Shown here: positions 27,252-34,486 of the stretch, piece by piece
How the letters are laid out: the number at the start of each line of letters is the position of its first letter
How positions within the stretch are numbered: position 1 is the stretch's first letter
NCBI GenBank assembly: GCA_000621405.1
Contig: JHYK01000028.1
Span: forward strand, 1-34,486
Reading direction: 5' to 3'
From: Lachnospiraceae bacterium AC3007
GTDB lineage: Bacteria; Bacillota; Clostridia; Lachnospirales; Lachnospiraceae
DNA: 34,486 nucleotides
The notes under the pieces: generated by a model
What the model saw: the letters and a program-made list of their open reading frames with translations, nothing else
Told to the model about the DNA's origin: nothing
The model's database searches: none
Position numbers and translations under genes: made by a program

Positions 27252-29660
27252 ATGAAAAGACCATATGATCATAATGCGATAGAAGAAAAGTGGACGAAGG
27301 AGTGGGAAGCGCATCCGATCAATCAGGATGACGGCAAAAAGCCCAAGTATTACTGCCTTGACATGTTCCCGTATCCGTCGGGCAATGGCCTCCATGTCGG
27401 CCACTGGAGAGGATACGTGATATCCGACGTCTGGAGCAGATATAAGGTCATGAACGGCCATTACGTCATACATCCTATGGGGTGGGATGCTTTCGGACTG
27501 CCCGCAGAGAACTATGCGATCAAGACAGGCAAGCAACCCGCTGTATCCACAGCCGAAAATGTTGCCAATATCAAAAAGCAGATAAAGCAGATCGCAGCCA
27601 TATATGACTGGGATATGGAGCTTAATACCACGGATCCCAAATTCTTCAAGTGGACGCAGTGGATCTTTGAAAAGCTCTATGAGAAAGGACTTGCGTACGA
27701 GAAGGAGATGCCTATCAACTGGTGTCCCTCCTGTAAGACCGGACTTGCGAACGAAGAAGTGGTAGACGGCAAGTGCGAGAGATGCGGCGCCGATGTCACA
27801 AAGAAGAACCTCAAACAGTGGATGCTTAAGATCACGGCCTATGCCGACAGGCTGCTTGATGATCTCGATAAGCTCGACTGGCCCGAGAAGGTCAAGAAGA
27901 TGCAGACCGAGTGGATCGGAAGATCATACGGCGCAGAGGTCGAGTTCCCGGTAGACGGAAGAGATGATGTGATCACGGTCTATACGACCCGTCCCGATAC
28001 GCTCTACGGCGCGACTTTTATGGTGCTTGCTCCGGAGCATGAGATCGCAGCATCACTTGCGACTGATGAGACCAGGAAGGCTGTGGATGATTACATCACA
28101 TATGCAGCAAATAAGAGCAATGTCGACCGTCTTCAGAATAAGGAAAAGACGGGTGTCTTCACCGGCTCCTATGCGATCAATCCCATGAACGGCAATAAGA
28201 TACCGATCTGGCTGTCCGACTACGTGCTCGCTGACTACGGTACGGGAGCCATCATGTGCGTTCCGGCCCATGATGACAGAGACTTTGAATTTGCAAAGAA
28301 ATTCGATATCCCCATCGTACAGGTCATAGCCAAGGACGGAAACGAGATCGATAATATGACAGAAGCCTATACCGAGGCTTCCGGCACGATGATCAATTCC
28401 GGCGACTGGAACGGCATGGAGTCTGCGGTTCTTAAGAAAGAGGCTCCTCATATAGTCGAGAAGAAAGGCATCGGACATGCAAAGAAAAACTTCAAGATAA
28501 GAGACTGGGTCTTTTCCAGACAGAGATATTGGGGAGAGCCCATACCGATAATCCACTGTCCCGACTGCGGCGAGGTGCTGGTACCGGAGGAGGAGCTTCC
28601 GCTCACGCTTCCCGAAGTCGAGCATTACGAGCCCACCGGCACAGGTGAGTCGCCTCTTGCAGCCATTGATTCATGGGTCAACTGCAAGTGCCCCAAGTGC
28701 GGAAAGGATGCAAAGCGCGAGACAAATACCATGCCCCAGTGGGCCGGTTCGTCGTGGTACTTCCTGCGCTATGTGGATGTGAATAACGATAAGGAGCTGG
28801 TATCAAAGGATAAGGCTGACAAATATCTTCCCGTTGATATGTATATCGGAGGAGTGGAGCATGCCGTGCTGCATCTTCTGTATTCCAGATTCTGGACTAA
28901 GTTCCTCTATGATATAGGAGCGATAGGCTTTGACGAGCCCTTCCACAAGCTTTTCAATCAGGGAATGATCACCGGCAAGAACGGTATCAAGATGAGTAAA
29001 TCAAAGGGCAATGTCGTTTCTCCCGATGATCTGGTCCGTGATTACGGATGCGACTCCTTAAGACTCTATGAGCTTTTCGTAGGTCCGCCCGAGCTTGATT
29101 CGGAGTGGGATGACCGCGGCATAGACGGAGTATACAGGTTCCTGTCAAGATTCTGGAATCTTGTGCAGGAGAATAAGGACAGGGATGTAGCCGAGACTGA
29201 TGAGCTTGTGAAGATCAGACATCAGCTTGTGGATACGATAAGCAGCAGGCTTGAGGCGTTCTCGCTTAATACCGTTGTCTCCGGATTCATGGAATTTAAT
29301 AATAAGCTTGGAAAGCTTGAGGGCGGCGTGGATAAGGCGACGCTCGGAACGTTTGCCATACTGCTTGCGCCTTTTGCGCCTCATATCGCATCGGAGGTAT
29401 GGGAGGAGCTTGGTAATTCTTCTTCGATATTTGATGAGAAGTGGCCGGTTGCGGATAAGAGCAAGGCGGCTGATGATACGAGGGAGATAGGTGTACAGGT
29501 GAACGGCAAGGTACGCGGTACCGTCAATATCGCCGTGGATGCCGACAAGGATACGGCGCTTGCTGCTGCGAAGGAGGCCGTGGCTGACAAGATCGAGGGC
29601 AAGAGCATTGTGAAGGAGATATACGTTCCGGGGAAGATCATCAACATAGTTGTGAAATGA
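27252..29660 (+). CDS. leuS: Leucyl-tRNA synthetase
   Basis: Class I aminoacyl-tRNA synthetase of 802 residues, normal for bacterial LeuRS. The HIGH-type motif is HVGH (48-51) within FPYPSGNGLHVGHWRGY; the KMSKS motif is intact at 580-584. Zinc-binding pairs CPSC/CERC (~150-180) and CPDC/CPKC (~435-480) are present. The editing domain lies between (VYTTRPDTLYGATFMVLAPEH with the conserved Thr-rich stretch). The C-terminus (VQVNGKVRGTVNIAVD) is the tRNA-contacting domain. GAAGGAG precedes the start. It has its own promoter and no visible leader regulation. Confidence 0.97.
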   Translation: MKRPYDHNAIEEKWTKEWEAHPINQDDGKKPKYYCLDMFPYPSGNGLHVGHWRGYVISDVWSRYKVMNGHYVIHPMGWDAFGLPAENYAIKTGKQPAVSTAENVANIKKQIKQIAAIYDWDMELNTTDPKFFKWTQWIFEKLYEKGLAYEKEMPINWCPSCKTGLANEEVVDGKCERCGADVTKKNLKQWMLKITAYADRLLDDLDKLDWPEKVKKMQTEWIGRSYGAEVEFPVDGRDDVITVYTTRPDTLYGATFMVLAPEHEIAASLATDETRKAVDDYITYAANKSNVDRLQNKEKTGVFTGSYAINPMNGNKIPIWLSDYVLADYGTGAIMCVPAHDDRDFEFAKKFDIPIVQVIAKDGNEIDNMTEAYTEASGTMINSGDWNGMESAVLKKEAPHIVEKKGIGHAKKNFKIRDWVFSRQRYWGEPIPIIHCPDCGEVLVPEEELPLTLPEVEHYEPTGTGESPLAAIDSWVNCKCPKCGKDAKRETNTMPQWAGSSWYFLRYVDVNNDKELVSKDKADKYLPVDMYIGGVEHAVLHLLYSRFWTKFLYDIGAIGFDEPFHKLFNQGMITGKNGIKMSKSKGNVVSPDDLVRDYGCDSLRLYELFVGPPELDSEWDDRGIDGVYRFLSRFWNLVQENKDRDVAETDELVKIRHQLVDTISSRLEAFSLNTVVSGFMEFNNKLGKLEGGVDKATLGTFAILLAPFAPHIASEVWEELGNSSSIFDEKWPVADKSKAADDTREIGVQVNGKVRGTVNIAVDADKDTALAAAKEAVADKIEGKSIVKEIYVPGKIINIVVK

Positions 29661-29708
29661 CCACATACATAATTACGGTCACCCAAATCCAGTTATGAGA
29701 TGGCCCTC

Positions 29709-29910
29709 GGATAAATGTTTGTTTTTCCGCGCTATGAACTCACTAAGTTCAGCGTTCGCCGGATGACAACTTTTCGCTCGCACCTGTTCTGCGCACAAAA
29801 TGCGTTGATAAGCGAAGGTCATTGAGCGCAGCCATGCGTCTCGCGAAAAATATCCGGCTCCGCTTCACTAAGTGGTTCATGCCGAATGCTCCCTAAACAA
29901 ACATTTATCC
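29709..29910 (+). repeat. Structured intergenic repeat, copy B (end-to-end hairpin)
   Basis: A ~202-base element between leuS and the MATE gene, related to copy A at 16543-16736 and in the same orientation relative to its neighbours. Its ends are a perfect 16-bp inverted repeat (29709-29724 with 29895-29910) of quite different sequence from that of copy A. Inner helices match those of copy A: 29734-29744 with 29871-29880, 29760-29764 with 29852-29856, 29771-29777 with 29843-29849. Base pairs that differ from copy A mostly change on both sides. The rest of the 280-base gap shows nothing else convincing. Confidence 0.8.
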
Positions 29911-29939
29911 TTCAGTAGAATAAAAGTTATCATTATGGT

Positions 29940-31340
29940 ATGAGAGATCAGACTTCGAATAAAAAGAATACCGTGAGAGATATGACCGTGGGTTCCCCTC
30001 TGGGACTCATGGTCTCTTTCGCTGTGCCGCTTCTTTTCGGTAATCTGTTCCAGCAGCTTTATAATATGGCAGACGCGGCGATAGTGGGGCGGTATCTTGG
30101 ACCTAATGCGCTGGCGGGAGTCGGAGCTTCGAGTTCGGTGCAGTTCCTTGTGATAGGCTTCTGTCTCGGAGTTTGTTCGGGCTTCGGGATATGCGTGGCG
30201 CAGAGATTCGGGGCGAGGGATCTGTCGGATATGAGAAGATATGTTTATCATGCGCTTCTTCTTACCGCAGCCATATCGCTGGTGCTTACGACTCTTACTG
30301 CCATACTGACTCCTCAGATACTTCATCTTCTGAACACTCCGGATGATATCTACAGGGAGGCTTATGATTATCTTTTTGTGATATTTCTGGGCATTCCTTT
30401 TATCATGCTGTATAACGTGCTGTCTGCGGTCCTTCGCGCCGTCGGGGATTCCAGGACGCCTTTTATCTTTCTTGTTTTCTGTACGATCCTGAATATCGGC
30501 CTGGATGTCTTTTTCATAGTAGTCTTCAAGATGGGAGTGCTTGGGGCTTCTGTTGCGACCGTTACTGCACAGGCGGTCTCCGGGATACTCTGTGCTGTAG
30601 TGATCGTAAGGAATTTCGAGATACTTCGTATCAGAAAAGAAGATATGCGGATCGACCGCAATCATATTTCAAGGCTTATATTTATGGCAGTTCCCATGGG
30701 GCTGCAGTTTTCTATAACGGCCATAGGCTCGATGGTCATGCAGGCTGCCAATAACAGTCTGGGCTCGGTCTACGTGTCCGGCTTTACCGCGGGCATGAAG
30801 ATCAAGCAGCTGGCCATGTGTCCCTTCGATGCTCTCGCCAATGCTGTCGCGACATTCGCCGGACAGAACTATGGCGCCGGGCGTATAGATCGTGTAAAGA
30901 AGGGCTTTTTCGAGGGGCTGGCGATCGGGATCAGCTATGGAGTTGCCATAGGAGTGGTGCTCTATTTCTTCGGAAGAGAGATGTCCATGATATTCGTCGA
31001 TGCATCGGAGAGTGCCGTGCTTGACGCGGCCGGGCTGTATCTTGCGCGTCTAGGTATGTTTTACTGGGCGCTTGCGATACTCAATGTCTCCAGGATGATG
31101 ACTCAGGGTCTTGGATTTGCCGGAAGGACCATCCTGTCCGGTACCATGGAGATGATAGCGCGAATCGTTATGGCTTTTGTATTCGTTCCGGTCTACCGCT
31201 ATGATGCGATCACCTGGTGCGATCAGGTAGCCTGGGTCGCAGGTATTATTTACATCCTTCCCATGTGCATCCATTGCATCAAAGTAATAGAGAAGAAGAT
31301 AGGGTCCAAGACACCTGACGCTGCGGGGAGTGCCGGCTGA
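29940..31340 (+). CDS. MATE-family efflux transporter
   Basis: Multidrug and toxin extrusion (DinF/NorM-like) transporter of 466 residues with about 12 membrane helices in two homologous halves. The N-terminus MTVGSPLGLMVSFAVPLLFGNLFQQLYNMADAAIVGR is the usual opening of clostridial MATE proteins. Such exporters expel cationic compounds using Na+ or H+; the substrate is unknown. The start is uncertain. The ATG at 29940 lacks a clear ribosome site. The ATG at 29982 has a modest GAGAG before it and would give 452 residues, closer to the usual start. Structured repeat copy B ends 29 bases upstream. Confidence 0.92.
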   Translation: MRDQTSNKKNTVRDMTVGSPLGLMVSFAVPLLFGNLFQQLYNMADAAIVGRYLGPNALAGVGASSSVQFLVIGFCLGVCSGFGICVAQRFGARDLSDMRRYVYHALLLTAAISLVLTTLTAILTPQILHLLNTPDDIYREAYDYLFVIFLGIPFIMLYNVLSAVLRAVGDSRTPFIFLVFCTILNIGLDVFFIVVFKMGVLGASVATVTAQAVSGILCAVVIVRNFEILRIRKEDMRIDRNHISRLIFMAVPMGLQFSITAIGSMVMQAANNSLGSVYVSGFTAGMKIKQLAMCPFDALANAVATFAGQNYGAGRIDRVKKGFFEGLAIGISYGVAIGVVLYFFGREMSMIFVDASESAVLDAAGLYLARLGMFYWALAILNVSRMMTQGLGFAGRTILSGTMEMIARIVMAFVFVPVYRYDAITWCDQVAWVAGIIYILPMCIHCIKVIEKKIGSKTPDAAGSAG

Positions 31341-31341
31341 T

Positions 31342-31605
31342 ATGGAGAATTCTTCAAGATTTTTCTGTAATAAAGACTGTGAATACTTTCCCTGTCATAA
31401 GGGGGTAGACGAGGATGAGTTCAACTGTCTCTTCTGTTATTGCCCACTGTATTTTCTTAAAGAAAAGTGCGGAGGGGACTTCGTTATGAAAAACGGGGTC
31501 AAATCCTGCATAGGTTGCACACGTCCCCACATCGCATCTAATTTTGATGAGATAGAACGGACTCTTAAAGAGGTGTCAGGGGTGTCAGGGGGACGTACCT
31601 TTTGA
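31342..31605 (+). CDS. Small cysteine-rich protein, C-terminus supplied by a palindromic repeat
   Basis: Small protein of 87 residues with about nine cysteines in the pattern FFCNKDCEYFPCHK ... NCLFCYCPLY ... CGG ... SCIGCTRPH, matching the 'cysteine-rich small domain' family of likely metal-binding proteins of unknown function. The ATG at 31342 is one base after the MATE stop, with GGGGAG 12 bases upstream. A GTG at 31330 would extend it by four residues but lies against that site. The last ~10 residues (VSGVSGGRTF) and the stop are encoded by the left arm of the 40-bp palindrome at 31572, so the native end has probably been replaced. Confidence 0.78.
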   Translation: MENSSRFFCNKDCEYFPCHKGVDEDEFNCLFCYCPLYFLKEKCGGDFVMKNGVKSCIGCTRPHIASNFDEIERTLKEVSGVSGGRTF

Positions 31606-31659
31606 CACCTTGAATTGAAAAGGTGTCAAAAGGTACGTCCCCCTGACACCCCTGACACC
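31572..31659. repeat. Perfect 40-bp palindrome (REP-like element)
   Basis: Two 40-base arms (31572-31611 and 31620-31659) are exactly complementary around an 8-base loop. Each arm contains GGTGTCA repeats, a G/C-rich block and ACGTACC. As RNA it would be an extremely stable hairpin; as DNA it could extrude a cruciform. It overlaps the 3' end of the Cys-rich gene. Its form is that of a repetitive extragenic palindrome moved by a Y1 (IS200-like/RAYT) transposase, but no such gene is in the window, so this is inference. It may also stop transcription, although no T-run follows. Confidence 0.85.
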
Positions 31660-31721
31660 CCTCCGAAGGTGACATAACACCATATAATGTACCCGCACCG
31701 AAAATTTCATACAAAATATAG

Positions 31722-31751
31722 TAGACACACGGACTGATTATGGTTTATCAT
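31722..31751 (+). promoter_or_regulatory. Possible promoter for the chemoreceptor-like gene
   Basis: TAGACA (31722-31727) and TATCAT (31746-31751) with an 18-base spacer, about 115 bases before the start at 31869. The rest of the 31660-31868 gap shows no gene or clear structure. Confidence 0.35.
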
Positions 31752-31868
31752 ATTCTACGGTGTATGAGCAGATGATCCGGGAGATGTCCTTATGATCATG
31801 CGCATACGTATTGATGAACTATATATCTGTGGGGGATCGGATCTCCGCAGCTTTCATTGGAGGGATAT

Positions 31869-33047
31869 ATGGAGCAGATCATTAAGTTCCGTGACGGGGC
31901 GCTTAACAGTAAAAAGACAGCACTGGTCTTATTTATCGCAGAGATCGCACTTGGCATATCGATCGTCGTGATCAATGCAGCGCATGTTCCGGCAGTCCTT
32001 CCCAACATCATACTTGGATCTGCAGCAGCCGCAGTTGCTCTCATCCTGCTCCTTGGCATCGCCCGCTATGTGAAAAAGCTTGAAGGCGAGCTGGGGCTTC
32101 TTTCCATCGAGAATGAGAAGAATAAGATATCCATCGCAAGGATGAGCGAGGTGGCCCGTGGCGTTAATGAAGATATAGCCAAGGCCGAAGAGTCTCTGTC
32201 GGAGATAATGGGTGAGGCAGAAGGCATAAAGGATACTCTTACCGGCATCAATGAAGGTGTAAGCGCCAATAAGGACGTGATCAGCGCGCAGAGCTCCAGG
32301 ACGCAGGATATACAGGAGATCATCAATGATGCGGGAGAGAGGTCCCGCACCATATCAGAGGGTTCTGCCGATACAAAGAGCGCTGCGAAAAAGGGCAGCG
32401 AGGCAGTGAATAAGCTTGCGGACAGTGCGGATGAAGCGATTGTATATAATACACAGATGAAGGAAGCAGCATCGAATCTCAAGGACAAATCTGACGAGGT
32501 GCGTGAGATCAATGATCTGATACTTGCGATTTCTTCGCAGACCAACCTTCTTGCGCTCAATGCTTCAATAGAGGCAGCGCGTGCGGGCGAATCGGGCCGC
32601 GGATTTGCCGCCGTCGCGGACGAGATAAGGGCTCTTGCGGAGCAGACTAAGGAAGCTACGGAGAAGATCACATCAGTCCTTGACGGTCTTTCCGCTGAGG
32701 CCGACGATGTGATGGAAAAGGCCGAGAGCAGCGCCAGGATCGCGGACACTCAGAAGGAAGCGGCTCTTGAAGCATCCGATCAGTTCGGTGTCATAATGGG
32801 CGGCGTGAGCAGGCTCGATGATGATGCGAAGGAGATCGATTCGCTTGTGGCAAGACTTCACGGCGCGAATGACGGTATAGCCGATGATGTGTCTTCGCTG
32901 TCGGCTGCGTCGGAGCAGATATCTGCATCCACCAGGGAAGCCAGTGAGATCGGCAGCAAGAATGCCGAGCTTATCGGCAATTTCCAGATCCTTATGGCCG
33001 AGATCAGTTCCATGGTCTCTGAGCTTAAGGCATATAACAACGGATAA
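31869..33047 (+). CDS. Methyl-accepting chemotaxis-like protein without a sensor domain
   Basis: Signal-transduction protein of 392 residues. Two transmembrane helices (~17-35 and ~45-65) are separated by only a short loop, so there is no extracellular ligand-binding domain. A coiled coil follows, then the MCP signalling domain with the conserved hairpin tip [43 protein letters not shown], which contacts CheA and CheW. No HAMP domain is evident. It may sense membrane state or join mixed receptor arrays; no che genes are nearby. I chose the ATG at 31869 because GGAGGG lies just upstream; the frame could open earlier with TTG at 31857. Confidence 0.9.
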   Translation: MEQIIKFRDGALNSKKTALVLFIAEIALGISIVVINAAHVPAVLPNIILGSAAAAVALILLLGIARYVKKLEGELGLLSIENEKNKISIARMSEVARGVNEDIAKAEESLSEIMGEAEGIKDTLTGINEGVSANKDVISAQSSRTQDIQEIINDAGERSRTISEGSADTKSAAKKGSEAVNKLADSADEAIVYNTQMKEAASNLKDKSDEVREINDLILAISSQTNLLALNASIEAARAGESGRGFAAVADEIRALAEQTKEATEKITSVLDGLSAEADDVMEKAESSARIADTQKEAALEASDQFGVIMGGVSRLDDDAKEIDSLVARLHGANDGIADDVSSLSAASEQISASTREASEIGSKNAELIGNFQILMAEISSMVSELKAYNNG

Positions 33048-33062
33048 GGCGTTTATTTCCAA

Positions 33063-33863
33063 ATGAAACGTAACATTGTAAGGATAATCTTTCTCCTTAT
33101 AGCCATCGGCTGCTTTGGCTATGTGGGATGGTATTATTATGATCTGAAGAGGACGGAGAGTGATGTATCTGCTCTGTCTTCCCGTGTGGGAATGGGGACA
33201 ATAGCTCCCGGTGGTTCGCCTGTTGTCGAATCAGAGCCTGTCAGTGCAGAAGAAGAGGGTGAGCCCAGAGTCCTGTATGTGCTTTCCGACTTTGAGCCTC
33301 TTCTTGACAAGAATCAGAACATCATCGGATGGATCACCATAGACGGGACTAAGATCAATTATCCGGTGATGCAGTCTGTGAACGGCAACAGTAATTATTA
33401 CCTTGATCATAATTTCGATCAGCAGCAGGATAAGAACGGATCGCTCTTCATGGATGACAGATGCAGTGTGATAAAGCCGTCGGTCAATCTCATCATCTAC
33501 GGACACCATATGAGGAGCGGCGCCATGTTCGGTGACCTGGATAAGTACAAATCAGAGAGTTACTTCCAGCAGCATCCGTATATACGGTTCAACAGCATAT
33601 ACGAGACAGGCACATGGCAGGTGCTGGCGGCCTTTGAATCTCAGGTGTATACGGATACGGATATAGGCTTCAGGTATTACGATTTCATAGATCCGGAGAA
33701 TGAGAAAGAATTCATGGCCGGCGTGAACAATATGAAGGCACTGTCCATGTACGACACCGGTGTCACGGCTCAGTGGGGTGACAGACTCATCACGTTATCG
33801 ACCTGCGATTATGAGCAGGATAACGGCAGGTTTGTGGTAGTTGCAAAGCTTGTAGGAGAGTGA
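33063..33863 (+). CDS. srtB: Class B sortase
   Basis: Membrane-anchored cysteine transpeptidase of 266 residues that attaches surface proteins or pilins to the cell wall. There is one N-terminal transmembrane helix (~5-27), a variable linker, then the sortase B domain: IIGWITIDGTKINYPVMQ, YYLDHNFDQQQDKNGSLFMD, catalytic His148 in IYGHHM, Cys248 in TLSTCDYEQDNGRF, and Arg256. All three catalytic residues are present. No substrate gene with a sorting signal is adjacent; the truncated surface protein at 2250 is far away and has lost its C-terminus. The ribosome site is weak. Confidence 0.93.
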   Translation: MKRNIVRIIFLLIAIGCFGYVGWYYYDLKRTESDVSALSSRVGMGTIAPGGSPVVESEPVSAEEEGEPRVLYVLSDFEPLLDKNQNIIGWITIDGTKINYPVMQSVNGNSNYYLDHNFDQQQDKNGSLFMDDRCSVIKPSVNLIIYGHHMRSGAMFGDLDKYKSESYFQQHPYIRFNSIYETGTWQVLAAFESQVYTDTDIGFRYYDFIDPENEKEFMAGVNNMKALSMYDTGVTAQWGDRLITLSTCDYEQDNGRFVVVAKLVGE

Positions 33864-33865
33864 TC

Positions 33866-34270
33866 ATGTCAAAACTTGATGATGCAAGGGAGGAATTCTC
33901 CAGAGATCTCTATGCAACAGAGCTCTCGGGAATCACGATAGAAGAGGTCGGTGAGGATTACGCGAAGTGCGCGATGCGTCTTACCGACAAGCATAGGAAT
34001 GCTTATGGTGGCATAATGGGAGGGGCAATATATACACTTGCTGACCTGGCCTTTGCTGTGGCATCGAATTTCGGCCGCGACATGGCCACGGTCAGCCTCG
34101 TGGGTACCGCCTCCTTCCTTTCAATGACAAAGGGCAGCATACTGTATGCCGAGACTGAGCTCATCAAGAACGGCAGGACAAACTGCTTCTATAACGTGCG
34201 CATCTATGACGATCTCGGGAAGGATATAGCGACGGTTTCATTTACGGGCGCACATATCAGGAAGAGCTGA
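33866..34270 (+). CDS. PaaI-like hotdog-fold thioesterase
   Basis: Small acyl-CoA thioesterase-like protein of 134 residues with a single hotdog domain. The helix-entry motif HRNAYGGIMGGAIYTLADLAFAVASN is the PaaI/YbgC-type active-site region (HxN and GG...D), followed by the strand TVSLVGTASFLSMTKGSILYAETELIKNGR. It probably hydrolyses acyl- or aryl-CoA; the substrate is unknown. The ATG at 33866 follows AGGAG by 7 bases and lies 2 bases after the sortase stop. A GTG at 33860, overlapping the sortase end, is also in frame but less likely. Confidence 0.88.
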   Translation: MSKLDDAREEFSRDLYATELSGITIEEVGEDYAKCAMRLTDKHRNAYGGIMGGAIYTLADLAFAVASNFGRDMATVSLVGTASFLSMTKGSILYAETELIKNGRTNCFYNVRIYDDLGKDIATVSFTGAHIRKS

Positions 34271-34306
34271 AGACAGCAGGGAGCGTCCCTGTGATGGACA
34301 CACCCC

Positions 34307-34335
34307 TTGCAATAACACTTCCGTCATAGTAGAAT
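34307..34335 (+). promoter_or_regulatory. Sigma-70-type promoter at the right edge
   Basis: TTGCAA (34307-34312) and TAGAAT (34330-34335) with a 17-base spacer. About 140 bases of apparently untranslated sequence follow to the window end, including a small GGGCG/CGCCC hairpin near 34350. A reading frame beginning ATGCAG near 34432 stays open to the edge but has no ribosome site, so I do not call a gene. The promoter presumably serves a gene beyond the window. Confidence 0.45.
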
Positions 34336-34486
34336 CAAAAAAGATCAAGGGCGTTCGCCCAAGCATGAACATAACGGATTATCATTCGCTTCTGATGTAT
34401 TCAACGCTCATGCAGATCACTTAATAATGAAATGCAGGAGCAGACATCGGATCAGATAAGGACATATTATATCTGTCGGCTTTGCC

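Noticed and set aside
29877-30665. 262-residue minus-strand open frame opposite the MATE gene
   Set aside because: Extremely His/Lys/Arg-rich with no domain, and antisense to a clear transporter gene.

Overview
The window looks like chromosomal DNA of a low-to-mid GC Gram-positive bacterium of the Clostridia, most like Lachnospiraceae. The reasons are strong GGAGG-type ribosome sites before most genes, heavy use of ATA/AGA/AGG codons, a class B sortase, an FtsK/SpoIIIE translocase, formate-tetrahydrofolate ligase next to FolD, and a MetH without the activation domain. This is inferred from gene content and style. I cannot name a species.

Layout. (1) 1-2300: an apparently intact IS21-family element (istA/istB, minus strand). 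It has inserted into a gene for a secreted, Ser/Asp-rich protein and cut off its 3' end. (2) 3114-4574: a membrane-anchored LuxR-type regulator (minus). It is divergent from 4755-6643, an IspD/TarI-like cytidylyltransferase followed by a zinc alcohol dehydrogenase that is frameshifted at a run of six C. Good promoters face both ways in the gap. (3) 6687-11175: an Na+-dependent NSS transporter, a small membrane PH-domain protein and a cobalamin-dependent MetH. (4) 11269-17282: branched-chain amino acid synthesis, in the order ilvB, two different ilvN paralogues, ilvC, leuC, leuD. ilvD, leuA and leuB are not here. (5) 17293-26465: a tightly packed run with several overlapping stop/start codons: uppP, ftsK, fhs, folD, a zinc-ribbon membrane protein, xpt and an aspartate kinase. 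(6) 26469-34270: a cytidylate-kinase-like gene (minus), leuS, a MATE exporter, a small Cys-rich protein, a chemoreceptor-like protein, sortase B and a hotdog thioesterase.

How the genes fit together. fhs, folD and metH form a folate one-carbon route from formate to the methyl group of methionine. The ilv and leu genes build valine, isoleucine and leucine, and leuS charges leucine onto tRNA. The aspartate kinase feeds the threonine/isoleucine/methionine/lysine branch. uppP, ftsK and sortase B serve the envelope and division.

The most interesting non-coding structure is a pair of related intergenic elements at 16543-16736 and 29709-29910. Each can fold end to end into one long hairpin. Their outer arms are completely different in sequence yet perfectly self-complementary in each copy, and inner helices show compensatory changes. 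A second, unrelated 40-bp perfect palindrome (31572-31659) forms the end of a small gene. No rRNA, tRNA, CRISPR array, prophage or defence system is visible.
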